DNA of 53,790 bases from Acidobacteriota bacterium (lineage in GTDB: Bacteria > Acidobacteriota > Terriglobia > Terriglobales > Acidobacteriaceae): the NCBI GenBank assembly GCA_021781795.1, contig JAJXWA010000016.1, positions 1 through 53,790 of the forward strand, read 5' to 3'. The translations under genes were made by a program, and so were the position numbers. Below are positions 26,455 to 34,325 of the stretch, one piece after another. Within the stretch, counting starts at the first letter, position 1. Each line of letters starts with the position of its first letter. Below the pieces are notes generated by a model. It saw only the letters and a program-made list of their open reading frames with translations. It ran no database searches and was not told where the DNA came from.

Positions 26455-26865
26455 ATGAGACCGGAGAAGATTGGGCGTGTGCTGGGCGTAGGGTTGCGCG
26501 TGGCGGGGCGCGTGGCGAGCGAGCGAATGAGCGGTGCTGGGGCCGCGACTGGGCCTGCGACGACGCAGACGACGGCTGCGGCAAGCCGCAGTGCGGGGCA
26601 GGCGGCGGGGAGCGCAAGTAAAGGAGTTGTGCGGGGCATCGGCGGATTTCTGCGGCCGTTTGGCCGTGTAGGCGAAACCATCTGGCTGGAGGTCACGGGG
26701 GTATTTTTCTTTCTGCCGGTGCTGGTGTTTGCGCCAACCCTCTGGCGGACACGGGCGAGCTGGGAACATGGGCCGGATCACCGGCTGTTTGTGGCGGCGG
26801 CGATCGTAGTGGCGGTCTTTTTCTACCTGGGCGTGACGTCGTTCTGGCGGGCCCGGCGGCGGTAA
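26455..26865 (+). CDS. Small two-helix membrane protein
   Basis: A 136-residue protein. It has a basic N-terminus, an Ala/Ser/Thr/Gly-rich low-complexity stretch at residues 22-60, and two transmembrane helices (VTGVFFFLPVLVFAPTLW and LFVAAAIVVAVFFYLGVTSFW). The start is the ATG at 26455, where the compositional pattern of the upstream frame changes. The last 43 bases overlap, tail to tail, with the gene on the other strand ending at 26823. The function is unknown. Confidence 0.6.
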   Translation: MRPEKIGRVLGVGLRVAGRVASERMSGAGAATGPATTQTTAAASRSAGQAAGSASKGVVRGIGGFLRPFGRVGETIWLEVTGVFFFLPVLVFAPTLWRTRASWEHGPDHRLFVAAAIVVAVFFYLGVTSFWRARRR

Positions 26866-27038
26866 GGGCGGAAGCCGCTTGCCTCTGCGGGGCGGGTGAA
26901 GTGCCAGACGGCGAGAACGAGCGCCAGCGCGCCGAGCGCGTAGGTGAGGACGGCCGTGTGGCTGTTGTGGATGCGCCAGCCGCGGTAGAAGGCAACCACG
27001 CCGAAGACGATAAGAACAATACCCCGCAATTTATCCAT
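26823..27038 (-). CDS. Small membrane protein
   Basis: A 71-residue protein with two predicted helices (LRGIVLIVFGVVAFYRGW and VLTYALGALALVLAVWHF) and a basic tail. Starting at the ATG at 27038 gives MDKLRGIVLIVFG; the frame extends further, but that part overlaps the upstream gene. The ATG overlaps the stop of the CDP-alcohol phosphatidyltransferase-like gene by 8 bases, so the two are likely one transcription unit. The function is unknown. Confidence 0.6.
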   Translation of the reverse strand: MDKLRGIVLIVFGVVAFYRGWRIHNSHTAVLTYALGALALVLAVWHFTRPAEASGFRPYRRRARQNDVTPR

Positions 27039-27699
27039 GGTCCTGGCCTTGCAATTCCACGGTGCTTTCGACTGGCACAGGCAACATAGGATCGACTGAG
27101 ATTTCCGGCGCCACGGCAAAGAGCATCTGACGGCGCAGTTGCAGGGCGCGGAGCAGGGACTTTACGTCGTGCGTCCACTGCGGGAGGAGCGCGGACATCG
27201 CGAGGCCTTCGAGATCGCAGAAGATGCCCATGAGGATGGCGAGGGTCGCGAGCCAGAACCCACGGTCAAAGCAGAGCAGCGCAATGGTGGCGACGGCAAG
27301 CACAACTCCCCAGGCCTTGGAGGCATAGGAGTGGTAACTGGCCATGCGGTGGAATTTGATCGAATCAAAGACAAGGCGCAAAGCCTCGAGTGCGAGAAGA
27401 GTGGCAAGTAGCAGAAGACGCTCGCGCAGTACGGGCCAGTGGCGCAGGACGATGGCTGCCAGCACTCCAAGGTAGAAGAGGGTGTCGGCAGCGGAGTCGG
27501 CCCCGCGAAGGGCGGTGCTTGCGGTTCCCCAACGCCGCGCGAGGATGCCGTCATACACGTCGGAGATGAATGCGAGCCCGATCATGACGCCCAGCCACGG
27601 TTCGGGGACAGTGAGCTGACGCGCCGTGATGAAGATCGCAGGTCCGAGGAGGGCGCGAAAGACGACCATCGACCACGGAATCGCCGTACGCAAGGGCAA
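27031..27699 (-). CDS. CDP-alcohol phosphatidyltransferase-like membrane protein
   Basis: A protein of about 222 residues with roughly five or six helices. The family motif D-xx-DG-xx-AR ... D-xxx-D is present in SDVYDGILARRW and GADSAAD, so all four metal-binding aspartates are kept. The conserved glycine of the motif (eight residues after AR) is leucine, which is unusual. The family transfers phosphatidyl groups from CDP-diacylglycerol to alcohols such as glycerol phosphate or inositol. The start is uncertain: I prefer TTG at 27699, seven bases after AAGGA, because family members begin just before the helix IPWSMVVFRALLGP; an ATG at 27669 would cut into it. Confidence 0.75.
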   Translation of the reverse strand: MPLRTAIPWSMVVFRALLGPAIFITARQLTVPEPWLGVMIGLAFISDVYDGILARRWGTASTALRGADSAADTLFYLGVLAAIVLRHWPVLRERLLLLATLLALEALRLVFDSIKFHRMASYHSYASKAWGVVLAVATIALLCFDRGFWLATLAILMGIFCDLEGLAMSALLPQWTHDVKSLLRALQLRRQMLFAVAPEISVDPMLPVPVESTVELQGQDHG

Positions 27700-27730
27700 A
27701 CTGCACGTCCTTGTCTGACCAGAGGCGGGT

Positions 27731-27760
27731 TTGACCCCGCCACGGCCCAATCCCTATCGT
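27731..27760 (+). promoter_or_regulatory. Possible promoter of gcvT
   Basis: TTGACC (27731-27736) and TATCGT (27755-27760) are separated by 18 bases, about 38 bases before the gcvT ATG. The match is moderate. I looked for the tandem-aptamer glycine riboswitch often found before gcvT and saw none. Confidence 0.35.
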
Positions 27761-27797
27761 TAGCAGGGTACAGTAACCACACCTGAAAGGAATATCG

Positions 27798-28946
27798 ATG
27801 AGCACACCTGCCGCGCCTGCCGCACCCGCGCTGAAGAAGACCGCACTGAACGCGACGCATCGCGCGCTGAAAGCGAAGATGGTGGACTTTGGCGGATGGG
27901 ATATGCCGGTGGAGTATCCGGGAAGCGGCGGCGGGCTGATCGCCGAGCACATGGCGGTGCGCACGGGTGTGGGGCTGTTTGACGTGAGCCACATGGGCGA
28001 GATTCAGTTTCGCGGGCCGGGGTCGCTGGCGGCGGTGCAGCGCATCACGATGAACGACGCCTCGCGGCTGAAGGATGGACAGGCGCACTACTCCGCGCTT
28101 CTGACGCCGGAGGGGACGTTTGTGGATGACATCCTGGTGCACCGGCTGGGCGAGAACGATTATCTGCTAGTGGTGAATGCGGGGACGAAGGACAAGGACT
28201 TTGCGTGGATTCGCAGCCAGGTGGGCGGGATGCCGGGGATTCACCTGAGCGATTATTCGGCCTACTACTCGCAACTGGCGGTGCAGGGGCCGCGCGCGCT
28301 GGAGACACTGAAGAAGCTGACGAAGGTGGATCTCGCTGCAATTAAGAACTACTGGTTCACCTGGGGCACGGTGGCGGGCGTGGCGAACGTGCTGATTGCG
28401 CGGACGGGCTACAGCGGCGAGGACGGGTTTGAGGTGTACCTGCCGGCGGACGAAGCGACGACGGTGAAGGTGTGGGAGGCGCTGCTGGAGGCGGGCGCGG
28501 AGTTTGGCATACGGCCATGCGGGCTTGGGGCGCGGAACACGCTGCGACTCGAGGCGGGGATGAGCCTCTACGGGCACGAGATCAGCGATGAGATCAACGT
28601 GCTGGAGGCGGGACTGGAGCGCTGGCTGAAGCTGGACAAGGGCGACTTTATTGGAAGGGACGCTCTGGCGCGGGTGCAGGCCGAAGGAGGACCTAAGCGC
28701 AGGATCGTCGGCCTGGAGATGGTGGAACGCGGGATTGCCCGAGACGGATACTCGGTCCATTCTCTTTCGGGCGACACGATCGGGCGGGTCACGTCGGGCT
28801 CACCAGCGCCGTTTCTGAAGACGAATATCGCAATGGCGCTGGTGGAGGCGGGCGCGGCAGCGAATGACGAGATGATCGTCGAGTGCCGTGGCAATCGCGT
28901 GAAGGCGAAGCGGGTGGCGCTGCCGTTTTACAAGCGGGGGAAGTAA
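27798..28946 (+). CDS. gcvT: Aminomethyltransferase, glycine cleavage T protein
   Basis: The T protein of the glycine cleavage system transfers the methylene group from the lipoyl H protein to tetrahydrofolate and releases ammonia. The 382 residues match GcvT throughout: HRALKAKMVDFGGWDMPVEY near the N-terminus, GLFDVSHMGEI, the folate-site region VQGPRALE, TGYSGEDGFEVY, and RNTLRLEAGMSLYGHEI in the second half. An AAAGGA site precedes the ATG. It stands alone in the window; gcvH and gcvP are not present, although in many bacteria they follow gcvT. Confidence 0.95.
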   Translation: MSTPAAPAAPALKKTALNATHRALKAKMVDFGGWDMPVEYPGSGGGLIAEHMAVRTGVGLFDVSHMGEIQFRGPGSLAAVQRITMNDASRLKDGQAHYSALLTPEGTFVDDILVHRLGENDYLLVVNAGTKDKDFAWIRSQVGGMPGIHLSDYSAYYSQLAVQGPRALETLKKLTKVDLAAIKNYWFTWGTVAGVANVLIARTGYSGEDGFEVYLPADEATTVKVWEALLEAGAEFGIRPCGLGARNTLRLEAGMSLYGHEISDEINVLEAGLERWLKLDKGDFIGRDALARVQAEGGPKRRIVGLEMVERGIARDGYSVHSLSGDTIGRVTSGSPAPFLKTNIAMALVEAGAAANDEMIVECRGNRVKAKRVALPFYKRGK

Positions 28947-29107
28947 GGCGGGGAAGTAGCTGCCTGGGATAGAACACATAGCGATCCACTCAACTGTGCC
29001 GAGCAGGCTTGTCTGGGGATAGGGCCGGATTCTGCAAGATAGTCGATGTGAGGCGGTATCTTTTTCCGGTGCAAGCCTGAGGCAACTTTCATGCTGATGG
29101 AGTGAAG

Positions 29108-30478
29108 ATGGAACTGCGCAAGCTGGTGCGAATTACGCTTGTCAGCATTCTCGTGCTGATTCCCTATCTGGCTTGCATGAAGGATTTCAATGTTCCGCCC
29201 GGCACAACAAAGATGTGCGACTTTGGCGGAGTGTACTTCGGCTCGCGTTGCGTGATGAAGCATTTGGATCCGTACGATCCAGTCGTTGCGCTCAAGGATT
29301 TCCGCGCCGAAGGAGGCCGGATCGAGGGCGATGATCGCGGGGCGGAAGTGACGAGAGAGGTTTTTACAGTTGGGGTGAACCTGCCGACGACGCTCTTCCT
29401 GGTTGCGCCAATCGCTTTGCTTTCGTGGAACCTCGCACAGATTGTCTGGTTGACTCTGATTGCGCTGGGAATGGGACTGGCGGCGATGGCAATGTGGGAT
29501 CTCGGCGCGGAATACGCCCCATGGATTACCGGCATTCTGGTGTGCCTTATTTTGGTGAACAGCGCGGCGCCGTATCTTGTGGGCAATCTGGCTACGATTG
29601 TTGTGAGTTGTTGCGCGCTGGCGATGTGGTGCTTCAGCAAAGGCCGGTGGGAGGTTGCCGGAGTTGTTCTGCTCGGTGTTGCGCTTGTTCTCAAGCCACA
29701 CGACGCCGGGTTGATCTGGCTCTACATGCTGGTTGCAGGCGGTCTGATGCGAAAGCGAGCCCTGCAATCTCTCGGTCTTGCTGCGGTGTTAGGCGTAGCG
29801 AGCCTTGCGTGGATTCACTCGGCATCTCCTCACTGGATGGGAGAGATGAGTACGAATCACGAAGCGGTTGGCGAGCGGGGAAGAAACAGCGACCCAGGAC
29901 CCTCAGGACCGTCGGCCGCAGCGATTGGTCAAATTATCGATCTACAGGCAGCACTCAGCATATATCGCGACGATCCTGGGTTCTATAACCCAGTGAGTTA
30001 TGTCGTTGCAGGCATACCGCTTCTGATCTGGCTGCTTGCAATCTGGAAGGGACCATCCACGGAAGGCGTGGACTGGGTGGCGCTGGCTCCGGCCGTGATC
30101 CTCGTGCTGTTGCCGGTTTATCACCGGAATTACGACGCGCGCCTCATGATGCTTCTGATTCCGACGTGCGCGAAGCTGTGGGTTGAAGGGGGAGTGCGGC
30201 GGTGGGTCGCAACTGGATTGACCCTTGCGGCGCTGGTGACGACGGGGGATTTATGGATTATCTTTATTCCCCGCACTACGCATGGTCTGTACCTCTATCT
30301 CAACCAGCTCATTGGGGAAGAGCTGGCCACCATTCTGCTCTATCGCACGGCGGTTCCGGTGCTGCTTGTGACGGGCAGTTACTATGTGTGGGTCTACGTC
30401 CTGCGCCAAATGAAAGCCAGCAAAAGTGGGTGGAGCGGCAGCGCGCTGAGTGTGCCAGGGGTGGCCGCTCAGCAATGA
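29108..30478 (+). CDS. GT87/DUF2029-type polyprenol-dependent glycosyltransferase
   Basis: A 456-residue polytopic membrane protein with about ten helices. The first periplasmic loop has DFGGVYFGSRCVMKHLDPYDP, the hallmark of the DUF2029/GT87 family, whose characterised members are polyprenyl-phosphate-mannose-dependent mannosyltransferases. The aspartate in KMCDFGG is the likely catalytic residue. The ATG at 29108 is preferred to the GTG at 29102 because TGGAG lies six bases upstream. The acceptor is unknown. It is preceded by a 160-base gap after gcvT with no clear structure, and it converges on the LysR gene. Confidence 0.8.
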   Translation: MELRKLVRITLVSILVLIPYLACMKDFNVPPGTTKMCDFGGVYFGSRCVMKHLDPYDPVVALKDFRAEGGRIEGDDRGAEVTREVFTVGVNLPTTLFLVAPIALLSWNLAQIVWLTLIALGMGLAAMAMWDLGAEYAPWITGILVCLILVNSAAPYLVGNLATIVVSCCALAMWCFSKGRWEVAGVVLLGVALVLKPHDAGLIWLYMLVAGGLMRKRALQSLGLAAVLGVASLAWIHSASPHWMGEMSTNHEAVGERGRNSDPGPSGPSAAAIGQIIDLQAALSIYRDDPGFYNPVSYVVAGIPLLIWLLAIWKGPSTEGVDWVALAPAVILVLLPVYHRNYDARLMMLLIPTCAKLWVEGGVRRWVATGLTLAALVTTGDLWIIFIPRTTHGLYLYLNQLIGEELATILLYRTAVPVLLVTGSYYVWVYVLRQMKASKSGWSGSALSVPGVAAQQ

Positions 30479-30506
30479 AGCGGGTGGATGAGTTTTCGGG
30501 ATCGCG

Positions 30507-31460
30507 CTACGCCCTCTTTGAGTCGGAAGCCGGGCCGGCAGAGGACTGCACCGCGGAGAGGACGTAGCGGCGGAACTCTAGCGCGAGGCCCTGCGGGCCG
30601 GGGCTCGCGGCGTGCGCGATGAGAAAGTCGCGCCGGATGCGGAGGCCTTCGACCTGAACCACTTTGAAGCTTTTGCCGCTGCGCGAGTCTTTGGCGATGG
30701 CCCAGCGGGAGACGAAGCCTGCGCCGAGACCGGCTTCGACGGCGGACTTGATGGCCTCAGTGGAATCCAACTCCATGGCGACGCGGAGCGCGGTGCGCTT
30801 GATGTGGTGGCGCTCGAGTGCAAGCTCGAGGACGCGGCGGGAGCCGGAGCCGCGCTCGCGCATGAGCAACGGAGCGGCAGTGAGCTCTTCGGCGGGGATT
30901 GCGGCGCGCTCGGCCCACTCGTGCGCGGCGGGTGCGATGAGGACCAGCTCATCGACGAGGAACGGCTCGGTGCGGACATCGCGGCTGTGTGCGGGGCCCT
31001 CAATGAAGCCGAGGGCAATCTGCTGCTGGAGAATCGCGGCGACGACATGCTCGGTGTTGCCGCTGACGAGCGAGGGTTGGACGCGGGGATGCTCGCGGCA
31101 GAAGCCGCTGAGCAGGCGGGGCAGCACGTACTGCGCGATGGTAGTGGAGGCGCCGAGGGAGAGATGGCCGGCGTGCTCGCCGCTGTGCGCGGTGACCTGC
31201 TGCTCGGCCTGGACGAGTAGGGCGTGGACGCGCTCGGCGAAGTCGAGGAGCGTGGCGCCGGCGGGTGTGAGGGCGATGCGGGAGCCGGTGCGGTCAAAGA
31301 GCTGCACGCCGAGGTCTTCTTCGAGCGCCTTGATCTGAAGGCTGACGGCGGGCTGGGTGAGATAGAGCTCTTCGGCGGCCTTGCGGAAGCTGAGCTGCTC
31401 GGCCACGGCGCGAAAGACCACCAGGCGAAAATTTTCAAGGCTCGTCATAGGGAAAGACAT
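30507..31460 (-). CDS. LysR-family transcriptional regulator
   Basis: A 317-residue LysR regulator. The N-terminal winged helix (residues 7-66) reads FRAVAEQLSFRKAAEELYLTQ, then PAVSLQIKALEEDLGVQLFDR. It is followed by the linker helix and a substrate-binding domain (GASTTIAQYVLPRLLSGFC, then EAGLGAGFVSRWAIA). The substrate-binding part resembles the CysL/YeiE branch, which in other bacteria controls sulfite reductase or yeiH-type genes; both gene types exist in this window at 41 and 43-46 kb but are not adjacent. Immediate upstream neighbours are peroxide-defence genes on the same strand, so an OxyR-like role is the alternative. Confidence 0.92.
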   Translation of the reverse strand: MSFPMTSLENFRLVVFRAVAEQLSFRKAAEELYLTQPAVSLQIKALEEDLGVQLFDRTGSRIALTPAGATLLDFAERVHALLVQAEQQVTAHSGEHAGHLSLGASTTIAQYVLPRLLSGFCREHPRVQPSLVSGNTEHVVAAILQQQIALGFIEGPAHSRDVRTEPFLVDELVLIAPAAHEWAERAAIPAEELTAAPLLMRERGSGSRRVLELALERHHIKRTALRVAMELDSTEAIKSAVEAGLGAGFVSRWAIAKDSRSGKSFKVVQVEGLRIRRDFLIAHAASPGPQGLALEFRRYVLSAVQSSAGPASDSKRA

Positions 31461-31515
31461 GCGGCTCCCTGCTGATTATAGGAGCCGCACGATGACAGCC
31501 TGATGAATGCCCGGC

Positions 31516-31746
31516 TCAGGTCGCTGGATGGAGCAGGGAGCGGCCAAGCGCGGTGATGGCACAGGCGCCGGTGTCGTTGATCTCGACGAGTCCGGCTTCT
31601 GCCATCTCGCGGAGACCGCTGCGCACGCGATAGAGCGGAAGCTCGACGTGCGCGGCGACCTGATCTGGCGCGGCAGGAGGATCAAGCGCGGCGAGAAGCC
31701 TGCGCGCCGAGTCCGTGAGTTCACCGCTAGCGCCGATGCATGCCAT
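31516..31746 (-). CDS. Small winged-helix protein
   Basis: A 76-residue protein consisting of a single wHTH-like fold: ARRLLAALDPPAAPDQVAAH, then VELPLYRVRSGLREMAEAGL and a wing ending ITALGRSLL. It begins 12 bases after the peroxiredoxin stop with an AAGGAGA site, so it is translated from the same message. It may be a small regulator of the peroxiredoxin unit. No redox cysteine pair is obvious: only Cys3 and one further cysteine. Confidence 0.7.
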   Translation of the reverse strand: MACIGASGELTDSARRLLAALDPPAAPDQVAAHVELPLYRVRSGLREMAEAGLVEINDTGACAITALGRSLLHPAT

Positions 31747-31758
31747 CGATGGTCTCCT

Positions 31759-32439
31759 TCATACAGACTTCTTGCAGATGTACCAGTCCTTGCACTCGAA
31801 GCCGGCCTTCAGGCGCGCTTCGACCTCCTCCATGGTGGCGGGCGGCGGGACGATGACTTTCTCGCCGGGCTTCCAGTTGGCGGGGGTGGCGACCTTGTGC
31901 TTGTCGGTGGTCTGGAGGGCGTCGATGAGGCGGATAATCTCGTCGGTGTTGCGGCCCGTGGTGAGCGGGTAGTAGATCATGGCGCGGACGATACCGTTGG
32001 GATCGATGACGAAGACGCATCGGCTGGTCTCAGTCTTGCTTTCGCCGGGCGAGATCATGCCGTAGAGGGTGGCGATTTCCTTGTTGAGGTCGGCGATGAT
32101 CGGGAACGGGATATCGACGCCGAATTTTTCCTTGATGTTGAGAACCCAGGCGATGTGGGAGGTGGGGCTGTCGATACTGAGGCCGAGAAGCTCGACGTTG
32201 CGCTTGCGCAGCTCTGGGGCGATGGCGGCGAAGGCCATGAACTCCGTGGTGCAGACGGGCGTGAAGTCGGCCGGGTGCGAGAAGAGGACGAGCCAGGTAC
32301 CCTGAAAGTCCTCGAGGCGGACCTTTCCGTGGGTGGTGACTGCCTCAAAGCGCGGCGCGGGCATGCCGAGGCGCGGCAGAGACGTGCTTGGAGCAGAGAC
32401 GTGAGCTGTCTCGACAGGTGCGATCGCAAGATCCGACAT
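31759..32439 (-). CDS. Archaeal-type (Prx6-like) peroxiredoxin
   Basis: A 226-residue thiol peroxidase that reduces hydrogen peroxide and organic peroxides. The peroxidatic cysteine lies in SHPADFTPVCTTEF. The C-terminus has a cysteine pair (FECKDWYICKKS), the arrangement of archaeal Prx6-type enzymes in which these residues act as resolving cysteines. The start at 32439 follows GAGAGG; the open frame runs upstream without family similarity. It is followed after 12 bases by a small winged-helix gene and preceded by an OsmC gene, so this is a peroxide-defence unit. Confidence 0.92.
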   Translation of the reverse strand: MSDLAIAPVETAHVSAPSTSLPRLGMPAPRFEAVTTHGKVRLEDFQGTWLVLFSHPADFTPVCTTEFMAFAAIAPELRKRNVELLGLSIDSPTSHIAWVLNIKEKFGVDIPFPIIADLNKEIATLYGMISPGESKTETSRCVFVIDPNGIVRAMIYYPLTTGRNTDEIIRLIDALQTTDKHKVATPANWKPGEKVIVPPPATMEEVEARLKAGFECKDWYICKKSV

Positions 32440-32530
32440 GGAAATCCTCTCTTCCTTGGCGTCAGCGGACGCAGATCGAATCGCCGCGTCTGAACTCTGG
32501 ACAGCAACGGCGCGGCTGGCCGCAAAGATG

Positions 32531-32557
32531 GAATGCGACGCACGCTGCGTCGCATTC
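32531..32557. promoter_or_regulatory. Perfect 11-bp inverted repeat upstream of the peroxiredoxin
   Basis: GAATGCGACGC and its exact reverse complement are separated by five bases, 92 bases upstream of the peroxiredoxin ATG and 72 bases after the OsmC stop (minus strand). No T-run follows on either strand, so an operator or a leader hairpin is more likely than a classical terminator. Confidence 0.5.
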
Positions 32558-32628
32558 AAGAAATTGACTCTAAAGCAACGCTGGCTGACAAGCAGTGACC
32601 CACGGCACAAGAAGTGCGCAGAGATGCA

Positions 32629-33045
32629 TCACGCCGGCTGCGGATCGGCCTGTCCGACTTCCAGCTCAATAGAGATCTCGGGCTTGTGGAGGAGCGTATT
32701 GTGGACGAGGCAGGCGTGTATGGCGCGGTTGAGGCCTTCGATATGCTCGGGGGCAAGTTGCACGGGCGCGCTGACGCGGATAACGAAGTTGGTAAGGCGC
32801 GCGGGCGGCTTAATCTTCTCTGCGGTGACGGTGACTTCAACGCCGTCGCCACCCAGCTTGCGGGCCTTGAGGTACTGCACGGCGTAGAAGGCGGCGCAGG
32901 AGCCGAGCGAGGCAAGCAGGAACTCGGGCGGTGTCATGCCTGCGTCCTGGCCGCCGTTGTCCACGGGCTGGTCGCAGACGATGGTGTGGTTGCGTGCGTG
33001 GATGGAAAACCTGACGTTGTCGAGATGGGTAACTTTGATTTCCAT
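32629..33045 (-). CDS. OsmC-family peroxide-resistance protein
   Basis: A 138-residue OsmC/Ohr-like protein. The pattern GMTPPEFLLASLGSCAAF contains the first active cysteine, and AIHACLVHNTLL contains the second. Such proteins are dithiol peroxidases that act on organic hydroperoxides; some members are general stress proteins with unknown substrate. It lies 58 bases after the sigma-factor gene and 189 bases before the peroxiredoxin gene on the same strand. Confidence 0.85.
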   Translation of the reverse strand: MEIKVTHLDNVRFSIHARNHTIVCDQPVDNGGQDAGMTPPEFLLASLGSCAAFYAVQYLKARKLGGDGVEVTVTAEKIKPPARLTNFVIRVSAPVQLAPEHIEGLNRAIHACLVHNTLLHKPEISIELEVGQADPQPA

Positions 33046-33103
33046 AGAAATGGGATGAAGACCTCAGCTTTCACTGGATAAAAGACCGGAGGGGAACGGA
33101 ACG

Positions 33104-34024
33104 TTACACCGTGGCTGCGTATTTTTCCGGGACAGGCAGGCCCAGCATGCGGAGATATTCGCGGGTGAGGATGGAGCGGAGCCGGGGCGCGATGGCAGGA
33201 TCGCAGGGGACCTGCATGGAGCGGCAGCGGTCGATGGCGGCGCGGAGGTCGCGGAGAAAGGCGACACAGGAGGGGCAGCTCTCGATGTGGGCGCGCATTT
33301 CGTCGCAGGTGCGCGGCTCGACGCGGCCGTCGAGATACTCGGAGAGGTTGGCGAAGAGATCGCGGCAGGCTTCGGGACGTTTGTGTCCAGTGGATTTTTC
33401 GGAGCCATGGACTTCGGATGGGGACGGCGCGCCATCGAGGATGAGGCTCATCTGTTTGCGGACGGCTAGGCGGGCGCGGTGGAGGCGGACGCGGACGGTG
33501 CCGGGCTGGAGATCGAGGATCTGGGCGACCTGCTCGGTGGAGAGCTCTTCCATGTCATGGAGCACGAGGACCATGCGCAGCGCGGGTGGAATCTGCAGAA
33601 CGGCACGGTGAAGAAGCTGGTGCTGTTCGGCATGAAGCAGGGAGTGCTCCGGACTTTCTGCGGCGTCCTGGAGCAGGCGGCCGAGTTCGGCGTCGTCGGG
33701 CATGAGCTCGTCGAGGGAGACGTTGCGCGCGGGCGACCGGGAGGGTCTGCGGCGCATGCGCCAGCAGCGGTTGCGCGTGACGGTGTAGAGCCAGACGGCG
33801 AGAGCCTGTGGGTCCTGGATTTTGGCGAGGTGGCCGAGGGAGCGGTAGAGGACCTCCTGCATGGTGTCTTCGGCGTCTTCGGGGTGGCCGCAGACTTTCA
33901 TGCTGAAGGAGTAGACGGTGTTCTGAAGCAGGCCGATGGCTTCTTCGATGGCCTCGGGGGTGTTGCGCTGGAGCAGTTGCGCGGCTTGGATGAGTTCGGG
34001 GCGCATCGCGAGGAACTGGAACAC
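33104..34024 (-). CDS. ECF sigma factor fused to a zinc anti-sigma-like domain
   Basis: A 306-residue protein. Residues about 25-195 form an ECF sigma factor: region 2 in EDAEDTMQEVLYRSLGHLA and LAVWLYTVTRNRCWRM, region 4 in LRMVLVLHDMEELSTEQVA and LQPGTVRVRLHRARLAV. Residues 220-260 form a zf-HC2-like zinc-binding segment: Cys220, then LSEYLDGRVEP, then His246, Cys250 and Cys253 in AHIESCPSC. In most bacteria that module is a separate anti-sigma factor, so this is an in-cis fusion. The adjacency to RND efflux, methyltransferase and peroxide genes suggests redox or toxic-compound sensing. An alternative ATG at 34006 would remove six residues. Confidence 0.88.
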   Translation of the reverse strand: MFQFLAMRPELIQAAQLLQRNTPEAIEEAIGLLQNTVYSFSMKVCGHPEDAEDTMQEVLYRSLGHLAKIQDPQALAVWLYTVTRNRCWRMRRRPSRSPARNVSLDELMPDDAELGRLLQDAAESPEHSLLHAEQHQLLHRAVLQIPPALRMVLVLHDMEELSTEQVAQILDLQPGTVRVRLHRARLAVRKQMSLILDGAPSPSEVHGSEKSTGHKRPEACRDLFANLSEYLDGRVEPRTCDEMRAHIESCPSCVAFLRDLRAAIDRCRSMQVPCDPAIAPRLRSILTREYLRMLGLPVPEKYAATV

Positions 34025-34043
34025 ATCCAGTATAGAGGCTGCA

Positions 34044-34325
34044 CTACTGGGGACAGGAGCGCGGGGGCGTGGTGGGATGCAGAGAGGATTCGATCATCTC
34101 GATGCAGATGGGGCTGATCTTGCGGAGCCAGTGCTTCTGGCCGCGGCTGGCGGGCTGCGCGTCGGCAGCGATCCAGGCGCGCAGCAGGGCGAGGGCTAGT
34201 TCGAGGGCTGCGCCGGGTCGGCTGGACTCGAGGCGAAACATGTGGCGGTAGACCTCGTCCTGCAGGGGCTCGCTCCGGGGCGGGCGCGGGGGGCTGGAAG
34301 GCGCGGAGCGATTAGGGGCGGTCAT
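34044..34325 (-). CDS. Small hypothetical protein
   Basis: A 93-residue protein, unrecognised. It has a proline-rich N-terminus and a helical middle (PGAALELALALLRAWIAADAQ) with no membrane segment or cysteine pair. Its ATG overlaps the methyltransferase stop in ATGA, and the sigma-factor gene begins 19 bases after it, so it is part of a coupled operon. Confidence 0.5.
   Translation of the reverse strand: MTAPNRSAPSSPPRPPRSEPLQDEVYRHMFRLESSRPGAALELALALLRAWIAADAQPASRGQKHWLRKISPICIEMIESSLHPTTPPRSCPQ

Noticed and set aside
27700..27797. Glycine riboswitch before gcvT
   Set aside because: The region is only about 100 bases long and lacks the conserved aptamer core. Only a moderate promoter candidate is seen.
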